Below, piece after piece: positions 11,564 to 23,900 of a DNA stretch of 64,000 nucleotides; the stretch's first letter is position 1, and each line of letters opens with the position of its first letter. Made by a program: the position numbers and the translations under genes. Location: NCBI GenBank assembly GCA_024760905.1, contig CM045729.1:8840580-8904579 (forward strand), given 5' to 3'. The stretch comes from Plotosus lineatus (taxonomy: Eukaryota; Chordata; Actinopteri; Siluriformes; Plotosidae). Below the pieces are notes generated by a model. It had not been told where the DNA came from, did not search any database, and worked only from the letters and a program-made list of their open reading frames with translations.

Positions 11564-11718
11564 ACAGACAAGTTTTAAAACAATGATTCTCCACTTTCAG
11601 GAAAAATATGGCTACTGTACAGTACTGTTCTTTGCTTTGGCACCCTGAACAGACATTAACTTCTGTGCATGGGTGAATAATAATCACAGTCTTGTCTGTC
11701 TGTGTGTGTAAGTTAGAC

Positions 11719-11771
<53 letters not shown>

Positions 11772-11774
11772 TGA

Positions 11775-12356
11775 TCAGAGCAGGTTGACCCCATGTTTGA
11801 GTAAACGATGGCGAGCTTTACTCGGTAGAGAGAAGGCGCTGTCCTGGCTGTTCGGTATCCCAGAATTCCTTACAGGTGCCCCATGTTGGACAAAGAAGGT
11901 CTCATGAGCCACAGTACGAGTGGCATATAGGGCACAGCTGGCACTTCTGCAATACACACACACACGAACACACTTCACAGTACAGCTAACACGCACACAG
12001 TACAGATAACACCTCCTGCCACTTGCACACACCTGATGATGGCTTCCTGTAGCGTGTCCTTGTGAGAGAAGTGTGAGTGCAGCTGAGTGGTGCCTTTCAC
12101 AAAAGACCGATCCTGAGGTCTACGCACATTCGCTAACACGCACACACACACACACGTTATAAAGTTTATATCATCATAAAAACTAAACTAACTCTAACTT
12201 TATTGTTCCACTGTTGTGTGTGTGAAAAATACTTGTGAGTGTGTTTTGGACACGATCATAGTGGGCATAAGTATATGTTGTTGCAGGTCTCTCTTGCACA
12301 GTTGAGACAGTCCTCAGGTGAGCCTCAAGTCCATTAAGAGATGCCAGACTGCTGTG

Positions 12357-12394
<38 letters not shown>

Positions 12395-15300
12395 GAAGAC
12401 AGAGATTCAGTAAACCAGACAGATTCCCAGACGGTGTGCTCCACACCATGTGCTTCTGAATTACATCATACTCTATATGTCAAAGTTCCCTCAGGTAGAG
12501 CACTATTCAGTACAGTGTGGTAGTATAGTGGTTTTTGACATGGTCATGGTGATAATCGAGGTTAATATTTTATACACACACACACCGCTCACCACTTCCT
12601 GTTTGGCGTTAGGGTGTGTGTTGAAGCCAGGTTCCACCAGCAGTATGAGCACGAGCCCTCGGACCCTATGTTCATACAGCAGCATGGGCTCAAGAGCCAC
12701 TTCACTCTCCTCACACAGCCTCAGACTCTCCTCCACTTTGTTGCCCCTCCTCTCGTCGATGTCATTGATATGCGCTGCACCTTCTTCCTCCGTTTCTTCA
12801 TCATCTCGGAGAGCTTGGCCACTCTCATCCTTACCCCGGCTGTAATTCTGACATCCACTGCTGACATCATCCACATCCTCCTGCTCACTATCCTCAAACA
12901 CAAACATCTCATTAGCCATAGTGAGGTCATGTGATTCAGCTTTGTATCCCTCCCTTGGCTGGCTTGCAACGCTGGAGCGAAATGGTGTGCTTTCTAATGA
13001 GGGACACAAGCTGAAGCTTGAATTGTCAGAGAGGGAGGAGTCAGGGGAGGACGTTAACATCTGACTAAACAATGGGTCAGTGACTGGTGTATCAGAGAGA
13101 GTGCGAGAGAGTAGGTGGGGCTTCAATGGCCGCTCAGGAGATTCAGATCTGAAATTAAATAAATAATCATTTAAAAATATCAAATAAAGAATAAAACTGA
13201 ATGCCAATGTGTCATCTGTTTTACCTGCAGGATGCAGAGTTGTCCAGTTGAGGGCGGCGCAGTGTGAGCAGCTCTGAAGGTGTCAGAAATACTGTTGTTG
13301 TGGTCATGCTGGAATGGGGCGTGGTCGTACACAAGCTCCTCCCATTGTCTGAATTTCTCTGTTCCTGACACAGGAGGGTGGGGCTTACTGAACAGTACAT
13401 AGTTTAACTTTGAACATTAATATTATTTGTCTGGTACAGATAATCAACCTGAAGGAAGCAGACTATAACCAATTAAAAAAAAAAAAAAAAAAACAGCACT
13501 TTTTGAGTATCTATGTGAATTTTAGTGGAGACGGAGTTTACTTGTTGCCTGTACGTGTCCATTTCATGCACCATCACCTTCATGGTCAGCTTCGGAGGCA
13601 TCTGGGTGCTAACCATTCTGAAAACACAAACATACGTTCCTCTTTGCTAGATTTAATTGTGGTGTTTATGATGTACTGCTATCTAGTGGTGATGCTCCAC
13701 ATTGCAACAAACTGAAGCCTATATGATTGGGTACTGCCGTAGAACTATGATGGTGCAGCATGGCAGCCCCCATGAGAGGAAACTTGCTGCCCATGTAGCA
13801 GTGGCAGGACCTCAAGGCCAGTGAAGCCGTCTTTGCTGTGGCCAAAACACTATCAGATGCACTGACCTGCATTTACAAATTAAATTCTAGTATTTGTTCC
13901 ATTAAATTATTTTATTCCCAACAGTCTGTTCTCTCCATTTCGTAGTGTGTTTTGGCTGCACTGCTTCCAGTACGTGTATATGGATGTTACAAAATTTTTT
14001 TTTTGTCCGATGAGATTTCAGCTTCTATGTGCTGCCATGTCAATCAAATCTGTCCAGGCCCTTCAGAATCAGCAGCACTGGCCGGTGTCACTTAAACTAC
14101 ATGAGTGATGGGGCTGTTTCTTTAACCAGTCAGATTTCAGATTCGCCTCACAGGGCCAGTTAGTGGGCTTACAATAACATCAGCATTTTTCCATCTTCTG
14201 ATTGGTTGATTGGAGCAAAAATAAACTGAATGGCGGTCTGTGCTAATCTGAATGTAATACATTTAAGTTAGAATTTTTTTACGCTCACTATGACTGACGG
14301 AGGAGACATTAACCTGGTGTTGGACATTCTTAAGGGGGCAAAACCAGGTATATTATTATTCACACGATCAAAAGTTAAATTCATACATTTATCTATACCG
14401 TATGATAACATTATTAAAAAGATTTACAAACCATATATCTAATAACGCACGTCACCTGTGGTGTAACTCGTTAAGAGACTTTGAATGTTCAAACAGCTGT
14501 AAACTTAAAACTAATCAAGTTAAATGTTTCAGTTTTTCACTGCACATAATATAATAATAGTTTTATGCAATGAACCAAAATAATACATTTTGTTTAAAAG
14601 AATCTGTGCAAGGTCACTTATAACCCCTCCCCCCATAATTCTGGTAATTCAAAACCACACCTGTCTGGCTTGCTCAACACATATTTAAGATTTTTCAAAT
14701 GTTATTGGTAAACTGAACAAGATTTGAGCAAGACATTAGGATACATAATTTTGATTTTTACATTAATTTCATATGTTTTAATGTAAAAATCACAATCAGA
14801 TGTTATAAAAAAAAAAAATCACTGTATATGAAAGTACAATTATCTAAAATTTTGAAAAAAGTTCTATGTGACATTTTAGACCTGGTTTAGCTTAAAAACC
14901 CATTTTAAAGGCAGACTTTTCCAGAAAAGCTAGACATCATCAGGAGGTAAGATTTACACTTTTTACTTTTGGCTCAGCACCAGTTTTCCTGGGAATTTCT
15001 ACTGGTAAGCGCTGATGAAAGTGATGTAAAGCTCGGAATTACTACTAGAAATGCATGACACGCCTCTCTGTCTGCGGTGTTATATTGTGTTTTTGTATAG
15101 TATTGATGGTTTATATCATTGTGAAATAATAGTGGTGGTATTAAGTGGTGGATTAAGTCTAACACGTCCCACTGAAGGCCCAGGTACCACCACTGCCATG
15201 TACAAATTAATAACACATTCTATGGTTCTGAAATATATTACACACTGCATCTGTAATATAAAAACTTGCCGTACTGTACATTACAGAAACAGCACAGGGG

Positions 15301-17883
15301 AAATTGATGTTGGTAATCAACTTTCCATGTACAGTACTTGGCAGATGTCCTTATCTTACCTAATTAACGACTTTACATTTGTGTCTCATTGCTACAACCA
15401 ACCAACTGAGACTTGCTGAAGTAGCCAACAGTGGGAACTTGGTGATACTAGGGCTTGAACTGCCAATCTTCTGATCACTAGCCCAGAAAATTAACCATTG
15501 AGCCACCACAGTAATGAGTATGATGTAGAGTGCATACTTCTCTTGTGAATACAGTGGTATCTCACCTTACGATAGTCTCAGCAAACGAAAAATCCAGGTT
15601 ACGAAAAACATTTCCCAAAATTTTTTGTCTCTGTATACAAAACAAGTTATCCTTACGAAACACGCCAAATGCGCCATTCAAACATTCAAACAATGCACGA
15701 GCTGCTCTCCCATCAATGATGTTCAAACATCCCACCCCACTGGCCTCCCATTGGCTAGGAGGGATGACGCAGCTACCTCCCAACATCCCGCCCCGCTGGC
15801 CTCCCATTGGCTAGGAGGGATGACACAGCTCCCTCCCATTGGCTATTATGGAGCTGCATCCCCCATAATGCTTTTCGTGTAAAGGACAGAGTTACGATTG
15901 TTTCATGCTTTATTTCTTGACTCAGGCTTTTAACCTTCCATAAACATTTGTAAGATTATAACTGTGCTAACAAAACATGATCAACACACGCACACACACA
16001 CACATACATACGCGCGTGTGATTTCCGGTGCGAGTGAAAAGAAGAAGCGGCCTCATGGCATGCGGTTGAGTGATATCGCAAAGGAATATGGCCAAACCCG
16101 TCTACCATCGGTTCGAAATTGAAGCAGAAGGAGGTCTTAAAAGGTATACTTTTATAATTTTTAAAGGGTTCAGGGGTAGTATTGGAGGCCTTGGCACAAA
16201 TCACACATTTTACATGTAAAATGCGGTTCAAGGGGCAGTGGTGGTCTAGTGGTATAGTGCACTGGATCGCTGATCCAAAGGTTGAGGGTTTGAGTCCCAC
16301 TCTCCACAAGGTTGTGACTGCCCCCCCGAGTGCAGCTAACTGGGTCATCAAAGGCGGGCCATGTCTCTCACTGTCTATGGTGAGAGGCATGTAAAAGAAC
16401 CATTGCTGACTTTCGTAAAGAGTAGCTGCAAAGTCGTGAATGTGTTTCTGTCCCTTGCTAAATAGGGTTATGACAGGAAGGGCATCCGACGTAAAAACCT
16501 CTGCCAAATCAAACGTGCGAATCAGATGATTCGCTGTGGCGACTCCCAAGTAAAAGGGAAAAAGCCGAAAGGAAGACAGACAGACATGTAAAACGCGGTT
16601 CAATTTACGAAAAGTCCATGTTAAGAAAAAGGCTCTGGAACGGATTAATTTTGTAAGATGAGGTACCACTGTATATAAAAAAGAGAATATAGTAGTAGTA
16701 GGAAGTAGTGTATAGGGAGACAGCATTATCGCCGAACCTGCCACGGTGGAGGATACAGCCTCCTAACACTAGGGAACAGCGCTGGCATGCCTGCAGGATT
16801 AAAGCAGCCTTCAGCAACAACAAAGGGTCAATCTGAGAGAGAGAGAGAGAGAGAGAGCGCGAGCGAGATCATTTATAAATGTCTCAGCTCAGACGTGCAG
16901 AGCACTGACTACATTAAATAACTGAATGAGTTTCATTCTAAATACGATTTATTGTTCTCTGATTACAAAGGCCTGATATGTGTTGGGTACCTGAGTGAAG
17001 TCGATGGTGGTGAGGCAGGTGAAGATGTGGTGGAGCTCAGTAGCACCACCCTGCAGGTGGGACAGATAGCGAGTCCAACGTAAAGCCAGATCCTCCCGAG
17101 TGTGGCGCTAAAGCAGGGAGCACAGGTAAGGCGGCGGGGGTGTGGGTGGGGTGTGTGTGTAAAACATGGTAGGGCGGGACTTATTTCCACTGTAACTGAA
17201 GGGATGGGAGGATTGTTTGTACCTGGTAACTCCGACGGACCGAACCATTATAGAAACAGAACAGATCAATCATCTGGTCCAGAAAATCACACACACTCAC
17301 ATCCGGGACATCATTGGCGCAACTCAGAGCCTGAAAGAGAGAGAGAGAGAGAGAGAAATATACAAACACAGCCATGCCTACAGCCACAAACTGCTTCCAT
17401 TACCATACACACCCAGAGAAAGTCATCTTTCATGCGGATGGCATATTTGGTGCTGCGCAGCCGGAGCAGCCGGACGGGAGACGATGAAATCTCTGACACA
17501 CAGCGACTCACACCAGCCAGCTGACCACACACCAACTCCTGAAGATCCAACGGGGTCTAGAACACACGGACACTTACTGCGTTGTACAAGCAGACGAAAG
17601 AATAGACGGACCGACAGAGACAGACAGGTCCAGACAGGTCTTACGTGTTCAGGGTAGTAGTAGCAGATGCCAGCGCGGGTCAGATCCCCTTCCTCCTGAA
17701 CCTTAGAGCGATCATACAGGAAAAAACAACTGCAGCTGAAATCATCACACACAAAGGATTATTTTTAATATTTATTACACAATATATAACTATAAAATAC
17801 AGGTGTAAGTGATATCACGGAAACACTCTTCTGATGCGTATACAATCTCACATTGAGCTCTCGGTGTGCTGTGTGTCAGCCAT
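11775..17883 (-). CDS. hps4: HPS4, BLOC-3 complex subunit (12 coding exons, complete)
   Basis: Hermansky-Pudlak syndrome 4 protein; with HPS1 it forms BLOC-3, the exchange factor for Rab32/Rab38 in lysosome-related organelle biogenesis (family knowledge). Exons, 5' to 3': 17852-17883, 17645-17729, 17413-17556, 17223-17330, 16991-17107, 16738-16832, 13542-13617, 13225-13364, 12593-13148, 12233-12359, 12033-12132, 11775-11946. Every join is GT/AG and in phase, giving 583 residues. Matches to the vertebrate protein include [69 protein letters not shown] and the C-terminal [10 protein letters not shown]. Residues about 1-230 form the longin-like N-terminal part; exon 9 (residues about 266-451) is low-complexity and acidic; the last 130 residues are conserved. 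It is shorter than the human protein (about 700), mainly in the middle. ATG 17,883 fits the start of the family; its -3 base is C (weak context). Intron 6 (3.1 kb) holds a Tigger-like element and a SINE. Confidence 0.95.
15255..15525 (-). mobile_element. Family 3 tRNA-like SINE
   Basis: Minus strand: GTGGTGGCTCAATGGTTAAT (A-box-like) and CAGTTCAAGCCCTAGTATCA (B-box-like) at the right end, tail CAAGTACTGTACATGG at the left. It lies in hps4 intron 6. The rest of the intron (13,640-15,250) has no recognisable gene or element. Confidence 0.55.
15552..16671. mobile_element. Tigger/pogo-like DNA transposon, decayed
   Basis: Terminal inverted repeats CAGTGGTATCTCACCTTACGA (5') and the complement of GTAAGATGAGGTACCACTG (3') with TA on both sides (15,550-15,551 and 16,672-16,673), as in TcMar-Tigger elements. 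Internal + strand remnant near 16,030-16,130 reads [19 protein letters not shown], similar to the N-terminal DNA-binding part of pogo-type transposases. A SINE is nested inside. 15,690-15,850 contains a tandem repeat with two CCTCCCATTGGCTAGGAGG units. Confidence 0.75.
16232..16583 (+). mobile_element. Family 1 SINE with 20-bp target duplication
   Basis: Full SINE from GGGGCAGTGGTGGTCTAGTGG to GGGAAAAAGCCGAAAGGAAG. Flanks ACATGTAAAATGCGGTTCAA (16,212-16,231) and the same with one change (16,584-16,603) are target duplications inside the Tigger-like element, proving later insertion by LINE-type target-primed reverse transcription. Confidence 0.92.
16833..16868 (+). repeat. (GA)n at the hps4 exon 6 acceptor
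   Basis: On the minus (coding) strand this is a (CT)n run ending in CAG that serves as the polypyrimidine tract of exon 6. A second (GA)n at 17,337-17,355 plays the same role for exon 4. Confidence 0.8.
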
Positions 17884-17903
17884 CAGTGGCAAGTGATTCA
17901 GGA

Positions 17904-17957
17904 TCACAATGTGGATTGAACCAGACCGTTGTGAGATGCAGCCTTTTCTCCGTCCAT
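17904..17957 (-). CDS. Upstream ORF in the hps4 leader
   Basis: The first coding exon probably begins at 17,977 (acceptor TTTCTCATTGCAG), so its leader includes ATG at 17,957 opening a 17-codon frame that ends with TGA at 17,904, 20 bases before the hps4 ATG. It encodes no known peptide. Short upstream frames of this kind can lower translation of the main frame. Confidence 0.35.
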   Translation of the reverse strand: MDGEKAASHNGLVQSTL

Positions 17958-18164
17958 GCCCAAGAGGAGCAGAGACACTGCAATGAGAAAGAACGATCAT
18001 TACAGTGAAACAAGGTGATGACAAAAACAACCACACAGGCATTAAACTAAAAATCAGACATAAACCTATTAACTCCTGCACATAATATGGCATTACATTT
18101 ACATACATCAGACAGGAGTCTGCTTTTCTACGTCAACAGATATAAAATACCCGAGTGCATTTAC

Positions 18165-18350
18165 AAACACTTCCTTGTGTACAGCCTTTACATTTACAGC
18201 AGTTGGCAGACACTCTCCTTCAGATCAACTTACAATTAACATTTTATAATACAACTCAGGAATTGAGAGCGAAGGGCCTTCCTCAAAGGCCCAGCAGTGG
18301 TGATAGCTGACCTTTGGATCACTAACCCATCACCTCATCAACTGCCCTCT
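18165..18350 (-). mobile_element. Family 3 SINE fragment
   Basis: Contains TTACAGCAGTTGGCAGACAC, GGGCCTTCCTCAAAGGCCCA and a decayed tRNA-like end near GATCACTAACCCATCACC. It lies upstream of hps4 exon 1. Confidence 0.5.
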
Positions 18351-18354
18351 GTGG

Positions 18355-19160
18355 AAGAAGAGGAGCCTGGGGGTGTTTCTGCCCATCTTTAGAGGTGGAG
18401 GTCGCCGAGGAAGTTAAAGAGCCCCTCCTTGAATACCTCAAGACTCTGGCGGTTGCAGGACTGTCTTTGTAGACACATCTCCGCAACATCGTGTGGTCAT
18501 CCTCTGGATTGGCAAACCAGGGTGGGAATTATTTTTTAGTCTATGCAGGAGTACTGGAGAGGAGAATCCGACCGAAGGTTGAACCTCGGATTTAGGAGGA
18601 ACACTGGGATGTGGTTTTAAACCTGGCCGCAACACTCTCGTCCAGCTCTGCACTCTACAATACCCAGACGCCAGCGTAGGAGTTTACCCAACCCATCTGG
18701 AATGAGTTCCCGTCGCAAATGGAGGTGTTGAAGTATCTCAGGGTCTTGTTCTCAAGTGAGGGAAGGATGGAGCCTGAGATCGACATTCGGATTGCTGCAG
18801 CCTCTGCTGTAAAGCGGAGCTTATACCAGTCTGTCGTGGTGAAGATGGAGTTGAGCCGCAAGGCTATGTAAAGGATATAAAGCTACGTTCCAACCCTCAC
18901 CTTCGGTCACGAACTTTGGGTAGCGACCAAAAGAACAAGATCATGGATACAAGTGGCTGAAATGAACTTTCTTCACAGGGTGGCTGGGCTCTCCTGTCGA
19001 GATAGAGTAAGAAGCTCAGCGATAACCAGGTCGACCTAGGACACACTGGAGGGACCATGTCTCTGGACTCGTCTGGCCCCCTTAGAAGTGCTAGAGAAAG
19101 TGGATGGGGAGACGGCCGTCTGGATCTCACTGCTTAAACTGCTGCCCCCGCGACTCTATC
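18355..19160 (+). mobile_element. Rex-type non-LTR retrotransposon remnant
   Basis: The + strand matches the reverse transcriptase C-terminal half seen in the copy at 60.0-61.8 kb: FKYL/VLFTSEGRME-like (18,725-18,775), YRSVVVKKELSRKAK-like (18,820-18,870), YVPTLTYGHELWV-like (18,885-18,925). Many stops and frameshifts; a large internal deletion lies between the EVAEEVK-like segment (18,395) and the palm region. Confidence 0.65.
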
Positions 19161-19917
19161 CCGGATTAAGCTGAAAAAGACTGTGTCATCTTACTTTCAT
19201 TCCCCAAAATCAATCACGTGTTCCAATTTAAGGCACACTTAATTAAAGCCCCTCAGAAAATGTGAACCAATCGTTGAGGAGAACGCACAGACTGCGTCGC
19301 CTTAGTCTCCAATCACAGCACAGAGGGAAGGGATTTCTCGGAATATGGGTGGGAAAACAAAACCAAAAAACCCCCGTTTATTCAGGGATGCTGTGATTAA
19401 AGTTCGATTCGTGTGCACGTTAAACCACACATTGATATTTTTATATCGGCTGCTAAATATTGTTTCTTTGGGAAAATTAAATGTTAACACTTTATTACAA
19501 ACGGGGAATTTTAGTTCCTCAGAAGTTGAACACCCCACGAAAAAAGGAACCGTTAACATAAAGCTAAAGTTATGCTAATAATCAGAACATCTAGCATTCA
19601 GACAATTTATTGTAAATCAACCTTTTCTGCTCAAATCAGATATTAAACTCACCTGATAAGCCAAACTTCGTTTAGTGCTTCTGTAACGTCAGTGATTTAA
19701 AAAAAAAAGTATTTATACAGACACATCTGATTTTAATCATTAAATGTTTGCTATTTCTCTCCCTCTCGCGCGCCCTTTCTTCCTCAGTTCCCCACGTTGG
19801 ATTAAAAAAAAAAGCAGTAAAAGCCTGGAATGTTGGTCACAAGAAAGTTGTCATGTGAGAGTGACTCTGTCCGAATCCAACGCCGAGTAAATAGTGCGTT
19901 TCAACCGAACACTGCTC

Positions 19918-19929
19918 ACGCATGCGCAC
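19918..19929. promoter_or_regulatory. NRF-1-like site, probable hps4 promoter region
   Basis: ACGCATGCGCAC fits the palindromic NRF-1 consensus (YGCGCAYGCGCR). It lies 2 kb upstream of hps4 exon 1 in the 19.16-20.10 kb interval, which has no coding match; CG-containing motifs are denser around 19,870-19,975 than nearby. A noncoding first exon of hps4 is probably here; it was not identified. Confidence 0.35.
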
Positions 19930-20109
19930 TTCTTCAGCGTACTGTCCAGAGAATGTGCCCACAACGGAATTACGGCAGGTGAAAAGGGACAAACTTAACT
20001 AGGAAAGTCGTTGTGTTAATTCCTTTTCATACACCAGAGTGAAGTGTATAAATCAATTTGAATCAATAACAAAGACACGATAAACAGTTTATAATTTAAG
20101 GGTTATATA

Positions 20110-20124
20110 TTTATTTTATTTATT
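20110..20124 (-). promoter_or_regulatory. cox6a polyadenylation signals
   Basis: Overlapping AATAAA motifs on the minus strand (TTTATTTTATTTATT on +), about 175-185 bases after the cox6a stop. Confidence 0.5.
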
Positions 20125-20295
20125 TCCATTCACACAGTGGTCCAGGACTGAGTGACTGCATTCATGAGCCAGAGGTCACAGATGGTTTAAACATTAGAAG
20201 GTAAACTGATGTCATGGAGCATGGTCCCGGATTTGAGGGGAGGAGGAGGATGAGGAGGAAGCCCTCTGGTCCGGCCTGATGAAAAAAACAGTTCT

Positions 20296-20943
20296 TCACT
20301 CGTGTCCCTCGTATCCATCAGGAAGAGCATTGACATGAGAATTGTGGAAGAGGGTTTTATTCCCATCACCCCATGGGAAACGCTACAAAGAAGAAAAAAA
20401 TAAAAAATACTTTATTACAGCAGAGAAAAATTAAAATATTCGTCCACTTCCTAGTAAACCAGTATCAGAATGTATTCCCTGATGGTGTCTTCAAAGCTCT
20501 TCTGTAAATTGCTCTGCACAAGAGCATGTGCAAAAATTCCATAAATGCAGAAATAACATGTTAATTACATTATATTTATTATATTATATTAACTGTTCTG
20601 ATAATAAGCCACTGAGATAATGACATGATTGAAGACTAACAATGAACTATGAGATCTTCTCAGAACTTATTGTAAAGCTTTTGGAATTTGATTTTTTTAA
20701 AAACTCCTTCCGATTGCAAACGTATCATTATTTTTCACTTCTTCATGACTGTTTCATCAAACTTATGCACTATGTCTAAAAAAAAAAAAAAACCCAAAAC
20801 CCCAAACATTTCCAGATGTGGCTTCTGATTGGTTAGTAGTGCAACACTAGAGACTCATCCCAGAAACAACGAAACCACTAACTTGAAAAAAATACATCAT
20901 ATTCATTTTTTGTTTACTATCAGAAGGTAGTACACTGCACTGT

Positions 20944-20991
<48 letters not shown>

Positions 20992-23900
20992 AAACTACAT
21001 GTTACTAGAGAAATGGCAGTACATTCTGACTAATCCAGAGTTCAGCAGCACTGTGGTGTAAAGTGAGCTGAATCCAGATGGATTTCCATACCATTTCTGG
21101 AGAGTGTTCATGTGACTACTGATTAAAAAAAATTACTGATTACCTTGCTGCGGATGCGGAGGTGCGTGTAGGGGATGAACTCAGGCTGCTCATGGCTGTG
21201 GTGCTGAGCCTTCAGGTATGCATTCAGCATACACACACCGACTCCCGGTAGAGCCACCAAGAATGACAGCAGCTTCCAGGTCTTCACTACAAAACAACAT
21301 AAAACCATTTGTAATGTGGGCATGTGAGTTTTTTCCTTTCGGCTTTTTCCCTTTTCTCGGGAGTTGCCACAGCGAATCATCTGATTCGCATGTTTGATTT
21401 GGCAGAGGTTTTTACGTCGGATGCCCTTCCTGTCACAACCCTTTTTTTAGCAAGGGACAGAAACACGCTGACGGCTTTGCGGCCTACTCTTTATGAAAGT
21501 CAGCAATGGTTCATTTACATGCCTCTCACCATAGACAGTGAGAGACATGGCCCACCTTTGATAACCCAGTTAGCCGCACTGGGGGGACAGTGACAACCCT
21601 GTAGAGACTCGAACCTCCAACCTTCAGATCAGCGATCCTGCGCCCTATCCACTAGACCACCACTGCCCCATAATGTGGGCATGTGAATGTATGACCCAAA
21701 TCACCTTTACATTCTTCAGATTACAGCAAGACAACCATTACATATGCACATAGACATACATATACGCACAAAAAAATTATATGGGTTCGAACACAAAACC
21801 GGTACATTTTCTAGCTAATCAACTTGAGTAAATATTTCCATTTCCAAGTTTATTTGATGCATTAAAATCTATAGTGCATGCCTGATATAATATAGATATT
21901 ATAATAATCATCATCATCATCAGCCTGTCATACCACTGCTGGCAGATGACCTCCACAACCTTCATAGTTGGTTCAGTACGGGTTGGTGAGTGTTTGAGGA
22001 GAAACACGCTGACGGCTTTGCAGCCTACTCTTTACAAAAGTCAGCAATGTTTTTTTTTTTACTTGCCTCTCACCATAGACAGTGACAGACATGGCCTGCC
22101 TTTGATAACCCAGTTAGCTGCACGGGGGGGGGGGGGGGCAGTGATAACCTTGTGGGGACTAAGCACCCCACCTTGTGGGGGCAAATAAGCATCAGACTTA
22201 CAACGGGGTTGATGATACATTTTCCTGTCCATGTTATATTGTGTATCTTGCACTCCAACCGATCACTGACCAATCAGAATTTATTGACTTTCGATAACAG
22301 AGAAAAGTTGAACATATCAAACACCATCAATAAGTACAGTGGAACTAATTACCGTATTTTCTGGACTATACGTTGCTCCGGAGTACAAGTCGCATCGGCC
22401 AAAAAATACATAACAAAGAAGAAAAAACTGGACTATAAGTCGCAAACTCATGGAAACTGTCTACCTTGGCTTGGGTATCTGCTGGCAGTTTTTGTGAAGT
22501 TGTGGTCCTCCCAGTTGCATTGCATGAAGCAGTATCACCAAGAAAGTCCTCACGCAAAGTCATTTCTATTCACCTCCTTGATAACTACCTGTACGTGGAG
22601 ATGCAACTGTACTGTTGACAAGCCCCTCAGTGAGGCGCATTGCTCAAGTCCCCATGTGCAAACTGGTTCTTCTAGCTGTGACCATCGAGCTTTTAGCCCA
22701 CGATTAACTTATTTATTTGTTTTCTTGATTGCAGTAATAACAACAATGCAGCCGTGAGGGGGGGGCACAAACCAGTGTCTCTCCCTCACGCCGGTCCCAA
22801 GCCCGGATAAATGCAGAGGGTTGCGTCAGGAAGGGCATCCGGCGTAAAACAAATGCCAAATAAGCTATGCGAATCACAAGAAAGAACCACATACCGGATC
22901 GGTGGAGGCCCGGGTTAACAACGACCGCCATCAGTGCCGTCAACCAACAGGGTGCTGATGGAAATTGGACTACTGTTGGTCGAAGACGTCGAAGAAGGAG
23001 AGGCGGGAGGCGTGTCCGTTGCCAGAGAGAGAAGAGGAAAGGCATGAGTCTAGGACTGAAAGTAGGGACTTTGAATATTGGAACTATGACAGGAAAAGGT
23101 AGAGAGCTGGCTGACATGATGCAGAGGAGGAAGGTGGACATACTGTGTGTTCAGGAGACCAGGTGGAAAGGTCGCAAGGCTAGAAGCATAGGAGCAGGGT
23201 TTAAGCTGTTTTATCACGGTGTGGATGGGAAGAGAAATGGAGTCGGAGTCATCTTGAAGGAGGAGTTTGCCAGGAATGTTCTAGAAGGGAAAAGAGTGTC
23301 AGACAGAGTGATGAGTCTCAAGTTAGAAATTAAAGGTGTGATGGTCAATGTTGTTAGTGCTTATGCCCCACAGACAGGATGTGAGCGAGAAGAGAAGGAG
23401 AGATTCTGGAGGGAGTTAGATGAAGTGATGCAGAGTACCCTCAGAGGTGAAAGAGTAGTCATTGGGGCAGACTTCAATGGACATGTTGGTGCAGGAAACA
23501 GAGGGGACGAGGAAGTGATGGGTAGGTTTGGTATCCAGGACAGGAATGCAGAAGGACAGATGTTGGTAGATTTTGCAAAAAGGATGGAAATGGCTGTGGT
23601 GAATACTTTCTTCCAGAAGAGAGAGGAGCATAGGGTGACTTATAAAAATGGAGGTAGGAGCACACAGGTAGACTACATCTTGTGCAGGCGATGTAATTTA
23701 AAGGAAGTCAGTGACTGCAAAGTCATAGTGGGTGAGAGTGTTGCCAAACAGCATAGGATGGTGGTGTGCAGGATGATGCTGATGGTGAGGAAGGTGAAGA
23801 AGGCAAAGGCAGAGCAGAAGACAAAGTGGTGTAAGTTGAAAAAGGAAGAGTGTCAGGTTGTCTTCAAGGAGGAGTTGAAACAGGCTTTGGGTGGTCAGGA

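Noticed and set aside
13180..13371. Minus ORF with [18 protein letters not shown] as the hps4 exon 8 frame
   Set aside because: The phase arriving from exon 7 (ending CAACAA, phase 0) demands the other frame, which gives [14 protein letters not shown], matching the family. The longer ORF is a shadow.
18897..19130. Minus ORFs across the Rex-type remnant
   Set aside because: The coding strand of this LINE is plus; the minus ORF has no family resemblance.
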